Shown: positions 13,301-25,274 of the stretch, one piece after another | Numbering within the stretch: the first letter of the stretch is position 1 | How the letters are laid out: each line of letters starts with the position of its first letter | NCBI GenBank assembly: GCA_947650285.1 | Contig: CANTFL010001453.1 | Location: 99,860 to 163,859, forward strand | Direction of reading: 5' to 3' | Source of the DNA: Hyaloperonospora brassicae | Taxonomy: Eukaryota; Oomycota; Peronosporomycetes; Peronosporales; Peronosporaceae | DNA: 64,000 nt | Translations under genes and position numbers: made by a program | Notes under the pieces: generated by a model | What the model saw: only the letters and a program-made list of their open reading frames with translations | Databases searched by the model: none | What the model was told of the DNA's origin: nothing

Positions 13301-14638
13301 GGATTGAGACGTGTATCGCTCAATCCGAGTCTTCTCATCGAGGACACTTTCGTCCATCGATGAGATGCTGAGAACCCGTTCGTTCTCGGCAAATACTGTT
13401 GCCGACCGAATGTCGGTCACATACTCATTCTCTGCGACGAGAATGCAGATCTGCTTGACTTTGCCACTGCGCAGATCACGCAAGAACCGTTTCGGCTCTA
13501 TCGTTGGCAACTGAGTTATCTCCAAACTTCGGAGGCACAATCAGATCAAGCGTATAAGCGCCTACGATTGATCCATCATTAACCAAGACGTTCAACGTCT
13601 CGGTTACTTCCTGGGAACTTCGTTCCACAGGTTGCTGAAGGCCTAATCCTTCAGCAAGTGACTCTTGAGGAATTCCTTCCTCAAGTACGTGGGGACTTAT
13701 TCCCTCGACGTCTTCTGACTGTGGCTGTGCAACCACAGTCAGGTACCGATCCTCTACGGTCGACCCTCCAGTCGACCTAGGATATCCGTGTTGCCTCTTG
13801 TGGGCAACCGGTTTTCTCTTGCTAGACGTCGCCCGCTAGGCTTGCATCCACGTCCCGGTCCACTCGACTTATTCGAGTGGTGGACCTTCGGCGCCGCCTG
13901 TACTTCTGTACAGCCACCGGGAGCTTGCTCCACAGTGTAGTGATTAACTACACTGTGATCTTGTGGTGTCCTGCGAACGACCGAACCGCAAGTGAGGCTA
14001 TCGCACTCACTCGCAGAACATCCACACGCTTGTGGACGCTCCAATATGTTCATCAAGTGGCCATCTGATGAACAAGCGGCAGGCATCTTTACGGATCGAT
14101 GCTGCCAGCTCACCCTCGGCTCGTACCTTCTGAGCCAAGGTAATCCCAGGATGACATCAAATTTGTCATCCAGATCCAGTACGATGAAGTCATCATCGTA
14201 CTGTTCGCCCTCCAACGTGTAGTGGATTCCGACTACACGTTTCTTAACGGTAATCGACGCGCCTGTTGCAAGGCGCACCATCATTCTCGTGAGGGGAATG
14301 TCGCTCTCAACGAACTTGAGCCTACGACCCTCTAGTGACTGGCGACGAACAAAGTTGTTCGACGCCCCACGGTCTACTAGGGCACGAAGCGACAAATCAT
14401 TTGTCGCTTCCAACTTCAAGGTGATGAGCGAAACGTCATCACCAGGTGCAGAGACACACAATGATTGTGTATCTGGAGCAACTTTCGTCAAGAGATTTGC
14501 AAATTCTCTTGAGGTTGCTGGATCAGTAGGGCGCTCCGCACCTACTGACCCCGTCCATTTTTTGATGGTCCGTTTCGCTGTTGCGGCTTCGTAACAGCTC
14601 TGGACCCACGCCCATTGCCCTTCTTGGCGAATGGTCAT
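9754..14638 (-). pseudogene. gypsy pol: protease, RT, RNase H, integrase, truncated chromodomain
   Basis: Pieces in order on the minus strand: protease (14638-13754, motif VDRGASNNF in place of D-T/S-G, and ILGLPWL); RT (13540-12707, FSSMDLMDGFYQI and LQGLSNAPATFDR); then a TAG at the expected Tyr directly before FDDVF, with the rest of RT and RNase H at 12697-11957. A TAA follows just before the integrase frame at 11947-11258 (HHCC-type CEVCQRVK, core MDFVFG). There is a 1-bp frameshift near 11265, a TAG in place of Gln in TDG-TERAN near 11093, and the C-terminal integrase at 10631-10164. A further frame (9754-9890) holds the start of a chromodomain, [24 protein letters not shown], which stops there. 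The catalytic Asp pairs are mostly preserved, but the gene cannot make a full protein. Confidence 0.92.
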
Positions 14639-15695
14639 CCATTTCGCTCAGTACTGTTTGGTATGGGCGTGGAGCACTACGCTCATATGCGTAGTGCCCT
14701 AACTTCTGACAGCGATTGCACTTCAGCAATCGCTTGTTGTTTGAAGAGCGAGGTCTCTCGCTCTCAACATAGCAGATGTCCATTGGTTCTGGACCTCCGA
14801 TCTCTTGTCGTCTTGGTGGACGATAAGAATTTGAGCTAGCATGAGCCGGTCTCATGCTAAAGTCTTCCTGTTCCGCGGCTGATATCGCATCTTCCAGCGC
14901 ATTCAGCTCAAGGCGGAACAGGTGTATCCTGACGGGCCCTTCTGCGAGCCCTTGCATGAACACCGTAATCAACGTGTGTTCATGGACTTGGTTAGCAGTT
15001 ATACTACTCGCGAGGAGTCGTATATTTTGAGCGTAAGCGTGCACATCACGCTTACCCTGCTTGAGTTTCAGGAGCTCTGAACGAGCCCTGAACTCAGCCC
15101 GTGGCGACTCAAACGTTTGTCTGAGCCGTGACTTGAAGTCATCTAGCGACCTAAACACATGTGGGTCGCTACTCTCGAGTCCCAGGGACCAAGTTTTGGC
15201 ACGCCCTGCCAAGTGGGTCTGAGCAAATGTATGTTTCATTTGCTCGTCTTCGATGCGACGAGCCCTTAAGGCTCTGTCGAGTTCGACAAACCACAGTAAC
15301 AGGGAGTCTTCCGGGACTCCACTGTACTTGGAGATGTCAACTTTCATGACCTCGGGACGACGCGAATGTGCCGTCCCGCCCACAGCAGCATGGAATTGCT
15401 GCTGTCTCAACAGCTCCGTCTGTTGAGCACCGAGTTCTCTCAACTGCTCGGCCTGTTGAGAGCCTTGCTGGTGAAGCAAGGCTACTTTCTCCCTTTCGGC
15501 GACAAGTTCATTTTAGATGAACTTGGCTATAGCGGCATGTTGTTGGTCTCTGTCTAGAGACTTAAACTTGGCGCTAATGGCGAACTCTCCTACAGTAGAA
15601 ATCATTCGTTCTACCGCACTCCATTCGATGTCACTCAAATGGTTAAACCCTTCACGCGTGGCGTGAAAGGTCTCTTTATCATCCAACATGTTCAT
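14523..15695 (-). pseudogene. gypsy gag (capsid/nucleocapsid), one in-frame stop
   Basis: The frame opens at an ATG at 15695 and is interrupted by a TAA at about 15513, after which the same frame continues to 14523. The central part has the Retrotrans_gag pattern (a TWSLGL..F.SLDDFKSRLRQTF stretch) followed by a basic segment. A nucleocapsid zinc knuckle is damaged: it reads CNRCQKLGHYAYERS, where the last Cys of CX2CX4HX4C is Arg. Gag would package the element RNA in a virus-like particle. The stop and the lost Cys both point to decay. Confidence 0.88.
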
Positions 15696-15717
15696 GTTGG
15701 ATGCTGTGGTCCTTGTA

Positions 15718-15739
15718 AGGACTACAAAGCGCTACCAGG
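15718..15739 (-). promoter_or_regulatory. Probable primer-binding site
   Basis: Two bases after the 5' LTR the minus strand reads TGGTAGCGCTTTGTAG. It starts with TGG, as expected for pairing with a tRNA 3' end. The degraded copy near 16642-16655 keeps a similar TGGTAGCAC. The tRNA was not identified. Confidence 0.6.
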
Positions 15740-16133
15740 TGTAACGGGGCACACCCTTGCGTGAACTTAACGCAAGGGCTTGGGTGCGCCCGACAGACGT
15801 ACACGAGGCAAACGAGGAAGCGTAGATAAGGGAAAAGTAAAACTGTTGTATTATTATAATTAGGTCTTTTGTTACTGTCTCTCTGTTTAACCTGACTTAA
15901 TTATGTTAATCTACCTGAGTGTATGGTGACGTCTCGTCACCACTCATTGCGCGCGTCCTGCGGCGATTGGTGGGTTGATATCGTCAAGATATCAACCAAT
16001 GAGCAGACCCTTTGGTCTCTTCACCAATATGACCACTATCGGTGATATTGTTCAAAGAATATTCAACATAATATTCTTTATTGTCATTGTTTCTTTAAAG
16101 TGACAATTCCATGGAACGGGCTGCCCCGTTACA
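15740..16133 (-). repeat. 5' LTR of the gypsy element
   Basis: 394 bp copy of 8147-8541 with the same terminal inverted repeats. Read on the minus strand it precedes gag. Confidence 0.95.
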
Positions 16134-16847
16134 CGAAGGGTATTTACCCGACGTACAAGCCCGACTGCGCCGAATAGCTCGGCGATTGTTGTGTTGCTAC
16201 GTTGAGACTGTATTGCTACAGATCTGACGAACTGCTATACATCAAATTTGTATATCTATGGGGTTTCGGGACGACGCGTGTGTGTCTTCCCACATACAGC
16301 AGCATTGTATCGCTGCTGTCTGAAGAGCTCTGTCTGTTGAGCACCGAGTTATCTTAACTGATCGGCCTGTTGAGATCCTTACTGGTGAAGAAAGGCTACT
16401 GTCTCTCTTTCGGAGACATGTTTATTTCGAAGAACCCGGCTATGGCGGCACATTGTTGGTATCTGTGAAGAGACTCCAGCATGGTGCTAATGGCGGTTTT
16501 TTCTACGGTAAAACTGGTACGTTCTACCGCAATTCATTTGATGTCACACATATGGTTTAAGCCTTCACGCGTGGCGTGAAAGCTTCCGTCTTCATCCAAC
16601 ATAATCATGTCTTTTGAGGTGGTAGCGGTCGTTGGACTACGAAGTGCTACCAGGTTGGTTGTCTTTTTGATTATTTTTTAGGTATATATGGGTACGCGAA
16701 CGACCCCATATAATCGGTATATTCTAACCATGAATTTTGAGAGGTAGTGACAGGTTTTTCAGCTACTGTAGGAATCGTACTACGATTACCACCCCAAGAT
16801 TTTTTTACCCATTGAGGGTATTAAACTGGTAGTGAAGTGCTAGCAGG
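16134..16847 (-). mobile_element. Degraded gag 5' region of an older related gypsy element
   Basis: Positions 16265-16660 align along their length with 15355-15740 (the gag N-terminus and 5' leader of the complete element) at about 80% identity, with small indels. Landmarks shared by both are the 'cttcacgcgtggcgtgaaag' stretch and the 'gctaccagg' before the LTR. The remainder to 16847 is AT-rich leader ending in a second 'gctagcagg' at the older LTR. No intact frame remains. Confidence 0.8.
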
Positions 16848-17313
16848 TGTAACGGGACACGCTCTTAATAGATAAGTGGTAAGACCTTGTGTTGATAGAG
16901 CACAAGGCTGTGTTCTTTCGACGTCACGTACACGTGGCATGAGGTAGTGCGAGGAAATAGACAGAGCTAGGGAAGCTCTGGTTAGGGGAAATGTAGAACT
17001 ATTTTTAATATAGGTAGTTTCTTTAATAAACCATCTTTGTCCTACTCTAACTATATTGAACTACAATCTCTTATGTAGTTTCCTGCTCGCCACCCATTGC
17101 GCGCGTCTGGCAGCGATTGGTTATCAATTTGCTTGTCGCAGCGTCTACATCAACCAGTAAGTGGGAGCACCCAAGATTATTACCCTTGGAAGTAATATTT
17201 TGCCGACGCATTACCTCTTTTTGAGTAATGTTGCTTGAATAATATCTAAATGAATACTTTTCAAAAATTGATACATTCGTATGAATTTTATGTAACGGGC
17301 TCACTTCGTTACT
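16848..17313 (-). repeat. Diverged LTR of the older gypsy element
   Basis: It starts TGTAACGGGACAC and ends ATGTAACGGGCTCACTTCGTTACT, with internal similarity to the younger LTR (CACCCATTGCGCGCGTC.GGCAGCGATTGG). It is longer (466 bp) and strongly diverged. Confidence 0.75.
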
Positions 17314-18643
17314 ATCGGAAAGCGCAATCAAAGCATCTATTCTCATACTCATGTGTCGTACATCTTTCCGCGGCAAGTTGAACGGAACGCCAAAGCTCTT
17401 TCCATTGCGGCATGAAAACCTTATCGTGCGCTTTGGCGAGCGAATTCGTCGCACTAGTGAGCGCACATAGACGACGTGTCAGGATAAGGTGACGAGCGAG
17501 AGAAAGAAGACATTGGCAGCACAAGTGACAGCACTACGAACACACTTTGTGACCTCGATCAAGATGCCTCCATGTCTTGACGCAGAACCGCGGCTCGCGA
17601 CTTTGCAGTCTCGACGAGTTGTTGGGTAGGAGATGACGCACAAAAGAGATCTGCTTGGCCATTCGCGGAGACAGCACTTGGAGTCCCATGGACGTCACGA
17701 GCTTGCGAGACGGTGCACTGGCTCGATGCGGTGAGTAGCCGCACAGACCCGACATGACGACGTCCAGCGCTTTCGGTCGATTAATCGATGGACTTTTGAC
17801 TGCGTTCGTTCTCTCATGGCGAGCGATGAAGCGGTAGTTTGACGCCGACCACAGCGGCAGCTGAAACGGACTATCGGCCGAGAGTGATGACACGACGACG
17901 CGTGCGAAGGGATGCGATCGAGCTGACGTCAGGCGCAGACAAAGTCGATGATCGACTGCACGACCACAACGTGGTGACCCAAAGGTCGCGGCGCTTTGCG
18001 ACAATACGCACAGTGCACGCACACGTTGCAAATACACGACCACGTGCGTACTCGTGTGCTCTCTGCAGTACCCCGAGTGCCCCCGCACGTCGTCGTGGCT
18101 GAGCCAGAGCGGTTTTGAAGGAGATGTGGCTGCGTAGAAGCGGGAAGTCCGTGCGCTTAGTCACACGTCGCACACGCCCTCTAGCGAAACGCGCAGCTGT
18201 TTTGCAGGCAGGAGCTCCACCGTTGGGTACGGAAGCTGCTCCAATATGGCCAGCGCTTGCAACAGCGCCTCGCGTTCGTGCACAGCGCTCGACGCGTCGA
18301 TGCTCCCTCGCACCTCAGCTGATACGGCGCACGGTCGTTCCACGCACGGCCTCCAACATGTGGCGCACTCTGCCGACGCCTGTCCTTCTGCCGACACAAT
18401 TGACCACGTGCGCGCGTTCAGCTGGCGAAAGATATCCACTTCAGGCGTCTACTTGTGCGCACGACCGGATGCAGATGGCGCGGGCGACCCCCCAAGTGAT
18501 CCACAGACATCGTGGTGGTCGCCTCCCGGTCTGCAGCAGAGGCTTCTCGTTGTCGGTCACTTCCCAACTTACCTCCTATCTGCTCGATACGAGTTACCTC
18601 CACCACCAGCAGCAGCCGCAGCAGCAACTAACTTCCGTCCATC
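17314..18643. other. Intergenic region upstream of the GH17 gene; no gene seen
   Basis: Open frames on both strands here (for example 17534-18088 minus and 18115-18643 plus) have no recognisable motif, overlap one another, and are likely chance. The last 60 bp are CAG/CCA-rich leader directly before the GH17 ATG. Confidence 0.6.
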
Positions 18644-19813
18644 ATGGTGAACGTCCTCCGTGCGGCTTCTGCAGTGGCTCTGGCCGTCGCCACGTTCGGC
18701 GGCGCGAACGCCGCCAACTTCAAGTGCACGGGCATCAACTACAACATCCGCGCGGGTCCGGACTGGGCGCCGGCCGAGGAGAAGTGCAAACCGGCCGCGC
18801 AGATCACCGCCGAGCTCGCGCTGCTCAAGGGCGTGACCGACGTCATCCGGATCTACTCGCTCACGGACTGCGACCACGCCACTGCGGTCGTGCCCGCGGC
18901 CGTTGACGCCGGCCTCAAAGTTGCGCTGGGCATTTGGGTGGACTCGACCGCGTCGAGCTTCGAGAAGGAGAAGGCGGCGTTCGCGACGCTGCTCGAGACC
19001 GGCCTCGTGACCGCCGACAACATCGTGGGTATCCACGTGGGCAGCGAAGCTGTCTACCGCGGGGACGTGTCGGTCCCCGAGGCCATCGCCCACTTGGAGG
19101 CGATCCGAGCGCTGTGTCTCGCCAACGCGGGGGCCGCCGCTATCCCACTGACGATCGCCGACATTGGCGACACGTACACGGCGCACCCGGAGCTGATCGA
19201 AGCGGTCGACTACGTGTCGGCGAACTACTTTCCGTTCTGGGAGAAGGCGGCCATTGACGGCGCTGCCGACCACTTCTACGAGCGCCTGTCTGCGCTCGTC
19301 GAGACGGTCGACACGTACAGTAAGGAGGTGGTCGTGGGCGAAACGGGTTGGGCGTCGGAAGGCACGAGCGCCAACGGCAGCGTCGCCTCGGAGGCCAACG
19401 CCGCCAAGTTCTTCGTGGACTTCTACACGCTCGCGACGGAGAAGAACCTCACGTACTACTACTTCTCGGCCTTTGACGAGCCGTGGAAGTTGGCGACGCT
19501 GGAGGCCAACGAGACGGTCGAGGCCTACTTTGGGCTGTTCACGCGCGAGGGCGTTCTCAAGAGCGCCATTGCGGCTCTGTTCGACAGCGTCACGGCGGCT
19601 GTGGACGGCATTGATGTAACGGCGACGATCGCGTCGGGTGACACGGCGGTGCAGGACGACGGAGCTGCGGCCAAGACGGGTGGCGATGAGGAGGAGGAGG
19701 AGGCGAGTGGCGATGACGATGATGAGGAGGAGGAGGCGAGTGGCGACTTTTTGGAGGACCCGTCGCAGGTCACGACTTCGACTGTGGCGTCGCACGCGGA
19801 CTGCGCCATGTAA
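18644..19813 (+). CDS. Secreted GH17 family glucan beta-1,3-glucosidase/glucanase
   Basis: Single-exon 389-residue protein. Residues 1-23 are a signal peptide (hydrophobic AVALAVATFGGANA, cleavage after ANA), so it is secreted or wall-bound. GH17 motifs are clear. The catalytic acid/base is Glu135 in GIHVGSEAVYRG and the nucleophile Glu233 in VVVGETGWASEG. FSAFDEPWK near residue 280 is the usual end of the barrel. Enzymes of this family hydrolyse beta-1,3-glucans, the main wall polymer of oomycetes, so wall remodelling is the likely role. The C-terminus (about 340-389) is an odd acidic low-complexity tail, made of two EEEEEASGD blocks, that lies outside the catalytic domain. The sequence has very high third-position GC. 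The start is supported by the signal peptide. Confidence 0.9.
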   Translation: MVNVLRAASAVALAVATFGGANAANFKCTGINYNIRAGPDWAPAEEKCKPAAQITAELALLKGVTDVIRIYSLTDCDHATAVVPAAVDAGLKVALGIWVDSTASSFEKEKAAFATLLETGLVTADNIVGIHVGSEAVYRGDVSVPEAIAHLEAIRALCLANAGAAAIPLTIADIGDTYTAHPELIEAVDYVSANYFPFWEKAAIDGAADHFYERLSALVETVDTYSKEVVVGETGWASEGTSANGSVASEANAAKFFVDFYTLATEKNLTYYYFSAFDEPWKLATLEANETVEAYFGLFTREGVLKSAIAALFDSVTAAVDGIDVTATIASGDTAVQDDGAAAKTGGDEEEEEASGDDDDEEEEASGDFLEDPSQVTTSTVASHADCAM

Positions 19814-19846
19814 GTTGCAGTGGTCTCGCGCGTCACCTGAAGGAGC

Positions 19847-19887
<41 letters not shown>

Positions 19888-21043
19888 TAAACCAGTGAAT
19901 ACACGAGTCGTGCGTGAGCAGCAGCAGCAGCAGCAGCCACGTTGCCTTTTTTTCCATCAGAGTCGGCCTGAAAGCGGTCGCTGGTACGCAGCAAAAGTGT
20001 TGTGTAGGTCTGCAGTGCGCATGTGTGGGGCGATAGAGTACGGACGTTTCAGTGTCGGAGCTCGTCGCTCAGAGTGCGTGGGAAAAGTGGTGCAACCCAT
20101 TACGGGATCGACAGCGTTACGACAGAGCAGGACGGGAGGTGAGACAGGCTAAGGATCGATCGAGTGAGAGAAGGAGAGACAGACGAGGGATAGTCGGGAA
20201 AGCGTGTCGTGGTGGCGTTGCAGGTCCCTTCGCCTTTGTGTGTGGATCCGACGTTTCTTGAGTCCCTCATGTTTCTGCGATCAACGAACGAGTGCGTCGC
20301 ATGGGGCTGGGATCAATGCGGACATAATGGGCTGAAAAGAGAGAGTCGACCGTGCACAAACGGCGGTGGCACTTATTGCCGCGCTGTGGGAAAGCTGCTG
20401 GTCTGGCACCAGACTGCGCTTAGGAAGGACATTGAGGGCGGCCGCGCTGTTGCAAGACCCGGCAATGGTTGTACTGGCAACTACAAGTGCTCAACTCCTT
20501 TCGGCATACAAGTTGTTGCATGTGGGTTGTTGCTCGGACCTCTTGCTACGACGATGTTCCTCTACTTATAATCAGATCAGCAACTGCTACTGCACTTGCT
20601 CGAGCACATGTGTCAGCTGGCGAATTGGTGCTCCTTCGATGCGACACAGAGGGTCTGTGAACTCGAACGGGAGTGCTCGGCGGTAGTCTGACAGAGGGGA
20701 AGGAAGTACGAAATAATGGACTGAGACGATGTGTATGCAAGAAATGCACCTCATGATGTCGGTTTGCTGTGTTTGGCGACCGTTCACTCACACCCACGAT
20801 CGCTGCAATGCTGTCACTCTGCTCGTCGCTTGACCCGTGACTGGCCGCTCCACCAGAGCTCGCGCTACCGATGAGATTGCTGCAGCACTTTGTCATCGAC
20901 AGCGGCAGATTCAGAGCTTGAGGTGACGGACACGAATGGCTGAGATCCGCGACTTCAAGCTTTCAGCAGCTTCTCTGTTCTTGTTGCATCCGGTGGCATA
21001 CAGTGGCGCCGACGAAACGGAAGGACCGATCGACCACCCCATG
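19814..21043. other. Intergenic region with microsatellites; no gene seen
   Basis: Directly after the GH17 stop there is a (GA)n run (19850-19884) and a short (CAG)n run (19918-19937). The rest has short unconvincing frames up to the LINE target site. Confidence 0.6.
19850..19884. repeat. (AG)n microsatellite
   Basis: About 17 uninterrupted AG dinucleotides, 37 bp after the GH17 stop codon, within its probable 3' UTR. Confidence 0.95.
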
Positions 21044-21060
21044 CACACGACCCCAACCTT
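21044..21060. repeat. Left target-site duplication of the LINE
   Basis: CACACGACCCCAACCTT, repeated exactly at 25315-25331. Confidence 0.9.
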
Positions 21061-24000
21061 AGGGGGGGTCGCGATTCTTTTGAATCCTCAATCAGCGTCT
21101 CAAGCTTCTCCATGGAAGCCAGACTTATGGACAACACGGGCGCTTGCTCTAATGCTCGACGGAGATGTGTTGCTCAATGTTTACGCCCCTAATGTGCGGC
21201 CGGACCGTGAATCGTTTTTTCGTAGTCTATCCGCTTGGGATTTACGCGACCACCCGACCGTCCTTGTCGGTGACTTTAATTGCGTGCTCAGCCCAGCGGT
21301 CGATCGGTACGGTCAGCACCGTTCCTATCGGTCGGAAAGCCCAGCGCTAGATGCTCTACTTTCCTCCGCCGAGTTGTCTGATGCGAGGGTGCTTCGGGAC
21401 CATGCGGATGATGACGCCGCCGATGACTTTGATGATCATTTTACCTATTGGGAAGGAGGTCACGCCAGTCGTATCGACCGCTTTTACGTCCCCGACCATT
21501 GGGTTGATCGGGTCCAGTGGGTGTCCACCTCCCCACCCCCGCTACCGTCCGATCATCAGCAGGTGGTGCTTCACCTGCGAGCCTCGGAGCGTCCGCTTCA
21601 CCCGCGACCTTGTCGCCGGGTCACTTATCCCATTCAAACTTCGCATCCTGAACAGGTTCTTGCGGAGTTGATCCAGGACATGGATCGTTTGGCGGTTGGA
21701 CAAGGGGCATCGACGGTATCATGGGATGCTGGTTTAGCTATCTGCATCCAGTGTATTCACAGGGTTCGAAAGCGGGATAAACAGAGACGTGCCAGGCTGC
21801 GTCGCAAGTGCCTGTACCGCAGCACCTGTAATCTAACGTCGCGGCAGCAGTGGATTGAGCATAACGTGGAGGAATTCCGTCGCGAACATCTCGTACTGCT
21901 CGGGCAGCGCCTCGAGCGGTCCTCGGATCTGTTACGATGGACATTCCAACGGGTGTCTAATTGGGAGCGCGACCAGTGCGTCACGAACATATTTCAGCTC
22001 CACGGTCCTTCCTTTGTCGGGAACCTGTCAATTGCTGATAAATTTGCGTCCGAGTGGTCGTCCGTCCTGGGAATCAGTCACCGTACGACGTCTCTCAGAG
22101 ATCTGCCCTCGGCCATCAGACGGTTCGTGCGCGTCCCCAGCGCCCGGAAGCTGTCTGGTGCTGATAATATGGCTCTTTTTTCCTGTGTAACGGAAGCGGA
22201 GGTTCTGACGGCTGTCACCAGTCTCAGTCGCCATAAGGCAGCGGGGCCGGATGGTCTCAACAATGACTTCTACAAAGATACACCTGCTCTCCTCGTTCCA
22301 GCTCTTGTAGCCATCAGCAACCAAATTTTGGAAGGCGCCGACCCACCGCCCTCCTTTCTCGAGGCCCTAATTATCCCCTTACGGAAGAAGGGGAATTCGA
22401 CAGATGCCATGGACTATCGGCCTATTTCCCTACTGCAAACAAGCTACAAGATCTTTGCCAAGGTTCTGGCCACGCGCTTGCAGCGCGTTCTACCGCAACT
22501 TATTGGGCAGTCGCAGCAAGGTTTTGTTCACGGCAGGCAGATGATGAAGCTCGTGATGATGATGTTGGCTCAAATAGCCACGGCTCGGCACGATGAGACT
22601 CGCACGGCTCTCCATAGCCGTGCCATCCTTTTACTCGACTTTCGCAAGGCTTACGATACGGTCGATCGAGACTTTTTTGTATGAGGCGCTACGCAGCTTT
22701 GGTTTCGACGAACGTTATATTCAGCTTATTGATCGGCTGCATGCAGGGACGACGGCATCGTTTCTCGTCAATGGTGAGCTTTCCAAGCCTATCCCCGTGG
22801 TATCAGGCATTCGACAAGGGTGCCCACTCGCCCCTCTTCTTTTTCTATTGGCGGTCGAGCTCTTGGGGCTGGCCATTCACCAATCTCCTGACCTGAGCGG
22901 TCTTCCGGTCCCAGGCGACGGGACAGGTTCTCATACCTTTTCCGCCTTTGTTGATGACTCGACCATATTTCTCGAGGCAGCACGACAGTTGCCGGCGGCG
23001 CTCCAGCTCGTGCAACAGTTTGGCGCTCTGTCCGGATTGCATGCGCAACCGGCTAAGAGCAAACTGATTTTCTTAAACCGCGCGATTCGATTAGTTGATT
23101 TCCACGGCATCTCGGTCCTTCAAGCGGGTGAGACCACGCGGTACTTGGGGTACGAGATTGGGACGGGTGATCTCCAACATCGCAATTGGGCGCTCCGAAT
23201 TCGCCGGCTGCAGCGGCGTCTGCTCACGGCTTCACAAATATCGACCAGTGTTGCTTCTCGAGTACTCATTCTAAACGCCGTCATCTTACCGTCGATCCTG
23301 TTCACGGCGGCCGTTTTTGAGATCCCGTCATGGGCCAGCAAAGACATTCAAAATCTCTACAAACAATTTTTGTGGGACCATTCGACCTCGACGGACGCGC
23401 GCCGTCATAAAATCAACCCTGGTTTGCTGTACACGCCGAAGAAAGCCGGTGGGGTTGGTCTAGCCTCGGTGGAGGTGGCCATCAAAACGCAACGGACCAA
23501 ACACGCGCTGCGCTGGCTCACCCAATCGCACGACAAGTATTTTAATGCTTGGAGGTCCTGGGCGTACCAAGGCGGATCTACCGGTTCGGGTATGGTCATG
23601 CATACATGGCTGCGTAGCCGGGAACGGCCTTTACGCATCAGCAGGTCTTCGCTGGCTTTCGTGGCTAAAGATCTAGACTTGCTTCTTGAGCCGTCGGCGG
23701 CGCACGCTGGTCAACGACGGGATCGGACATCGTCTTTTCTTGATTCTCTCGTACTACAAGCGGTAAGTCGATGGATAGGGCGTGGCTGGGAACTACACTT
23801 TTCCACTACGTTACCTGACGAAGTCCCTCCTCCGGAGGGTTCTGATTATCAACTACGCGCGGTGCGTCAATTTTGGGGGACGTTTGGCTGGTCCGGCAAT
23901 CCGTGGATCCGGGATGCTAAAGGTGTGAAGTTGTTGCACTCGAAGTTCAATCAAATAGCCGCCTGCTCTATCGCTGACCTGCACATTTGGAGGACGGGCC

Positions 24001-25274
24001 CGACCACCTATGTTTTCACCATCCCGCCCTCGCGGTCAGAGGGAGTCACGTATTCCCAGCCGAAGCTTCGCCGGTGGGCGACAGCAATTTTATTGGCGTC
24101 TCCGTTATGTACGGTCGGGTCAGAATTGGGCGTGGCGGCAGCATTATCTCTTCGGCATCCCCCCCCATTTCGTTATGAATATGACTGGGTCACTGTGAGT
24201 CGGGGTTGCGTCGTGGGAGCTCGCAGGAATTCACTAGAGGAGAGAGACGGAATGGTGCAGTTACGCCAGGGCTCCGATGGGCTGCATTGGTTGTTTCAAG
24301 ACGGCCTACCCGAGCTCCACACGGCGTCGGACGGTGACAGCCAGCGATGGGCTACGCACATCCGGCAGCACGGCGTGGTCTTTTATGCTCACCCAAGTCA
24401 CCACCACTTTGCGTGGGGAGTACCCGAAACGGTTCCTAATGGAGCTCTCCGTCAGGCTATTTTGCACCGGGCTTTCTCGCTGCACAAACACCGACTAACT
24501 CGGCCTTTACTACCCTTATTGGAGCGGCTGGATGCAGTCTATCGAGAGGATTCGTGGCTAAGGGCGGCGGCGCATCAGCAACCATCCCAACTTTGGAAAC
24601 ATGATAACGGACTCTCCGACTATCAAGTTTGGACGGCGTATCGAGTCGCCACCAAGCAGCTAAATTTTCATCATGCCGGGCGGGCTGCCGACCCCAGCTG
24701 CCGGGCCCTGCCTACGTGTCACGGGGTGCCCGAAACGTCGAGGCACGTCTTTTGGGATTGTCAGAAGGCGCGGGCGTGCTGGGCTAAGTTCATCAGCCAT
24801 TGGATCGGCGCTTCTGTGTCGAGTGCGGTAGTCCATAGTTGTCTCAGCAACTGTGCGAATCGACAGGCTCCGGCGATCCCGGCGTTTCAGCGGTCTCGGT
24901 TGCTCGAGCGGTTTCACGATGATGCCGCAGCGGGGGAAAAGGTGTGGCGACGGATTTGGTTTTTAATGTGTTCCGTTTGCATTACGCATTTATGGAGCGA
25001 GCGCAACGATGCCGTGTTCAGAGGCGTGCAGTCTACGACGGCTCAAAGTGTCGTCCATTTCTGGACAACCGGCGTCCGTCAATTAACGGCCTTGGCTATG
25101 CGTGAGCATAGAGGGGCGTCGACAGTTCTTCGAGGGGCTCGATTACATGCCTCCCTTGAACTTTTTACTCTTGAGGCTAGCGGAGTTTCGCTACCACTAG
25201 AGAGGTGCCTTGATCCACCGCCGCGACCGGCGCTGTATTCTAGGCTTAGAAGATTTCAGACTTCTAGCGCGTAA
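21061..25274 (+). pseudogene. LINE ORF2: endonuclease (partial), reverse transcriptase, zf-RVT
   Basis: About 1400 codons. First comes the C-terminal two thirds of an exonuclease-endonuclease-phosphatase domain ([28 protein letters not shown]), missing its N-terminal QE-T-H motif because of truncation. The RT follows: [34 protein letters not shown], motif [30 protein letters not shown], and catalytic FVDDSTIFL. A long thumb/connector leads to a zf-RVT zinc motif near 24706-24775 (LPTCHGVPETSRHVFWDC). The frame breaks once at about 22670-22677, in a run of six T's right after motif A. Removing one T rejoins the two frames, 20936-22684 and 22593-25274. Reading frame upstream of 21061 is host flank. 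The architecture is L1-like. The break may be a real mutation or a homopolymer sequencing error. Confidence 0.93.

Larger units (their letters stand above)
8147..16133 (-). mobile_element. Ty3/gypsy chromodomain LTR retrotransposon, complete ends, inactivated
   Basis: Two direct LTRs (8147-8541 and 15740-16133) bound an internal region. On the minus strand this reads gag, protease, reverse transcriptase, RNase H, integrase and a chromodomain fragment, so the 5' LTR is the right one. The order PR-RT-RH-INT is Ty3/gypsy. The flanking 5-mers are CGAGG on the left (8142-8146) and CGAAG on the right (16134-16138), probably a target-site duplication with one change. The LTRs differ at roughly 2% of positions. 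At least five stops or frameshifts break the coding sequence, so it is not autonomous. It sits beside an older relative at 16134-17313. A long frame on the opposite strand (8673-10394) is described separately. Confidence 0.95.

Noticed and set aside
17534..18088. 184-codon minus-strand frame upstream of GH17
   Set aside because: No domain, overlapped by equally long frames on the other strand, Arg/Ser/His-rich as in random GC-rich DNA.
18569..19957. 462-codon open frame on the minus strand across the GH17 gene
   Set aside because: It is the reverse of a very GC-rich real gene; it includes the AG microsatellite as poly-Leu/Ser and has no family signature.
20936..21060. N-terminal extension of the LINE frame from an ATG at 20936
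   Set aside because: The 17-bp target-site duplication places the LINE's start at 21061, so upstream codons are host flank open by chance.
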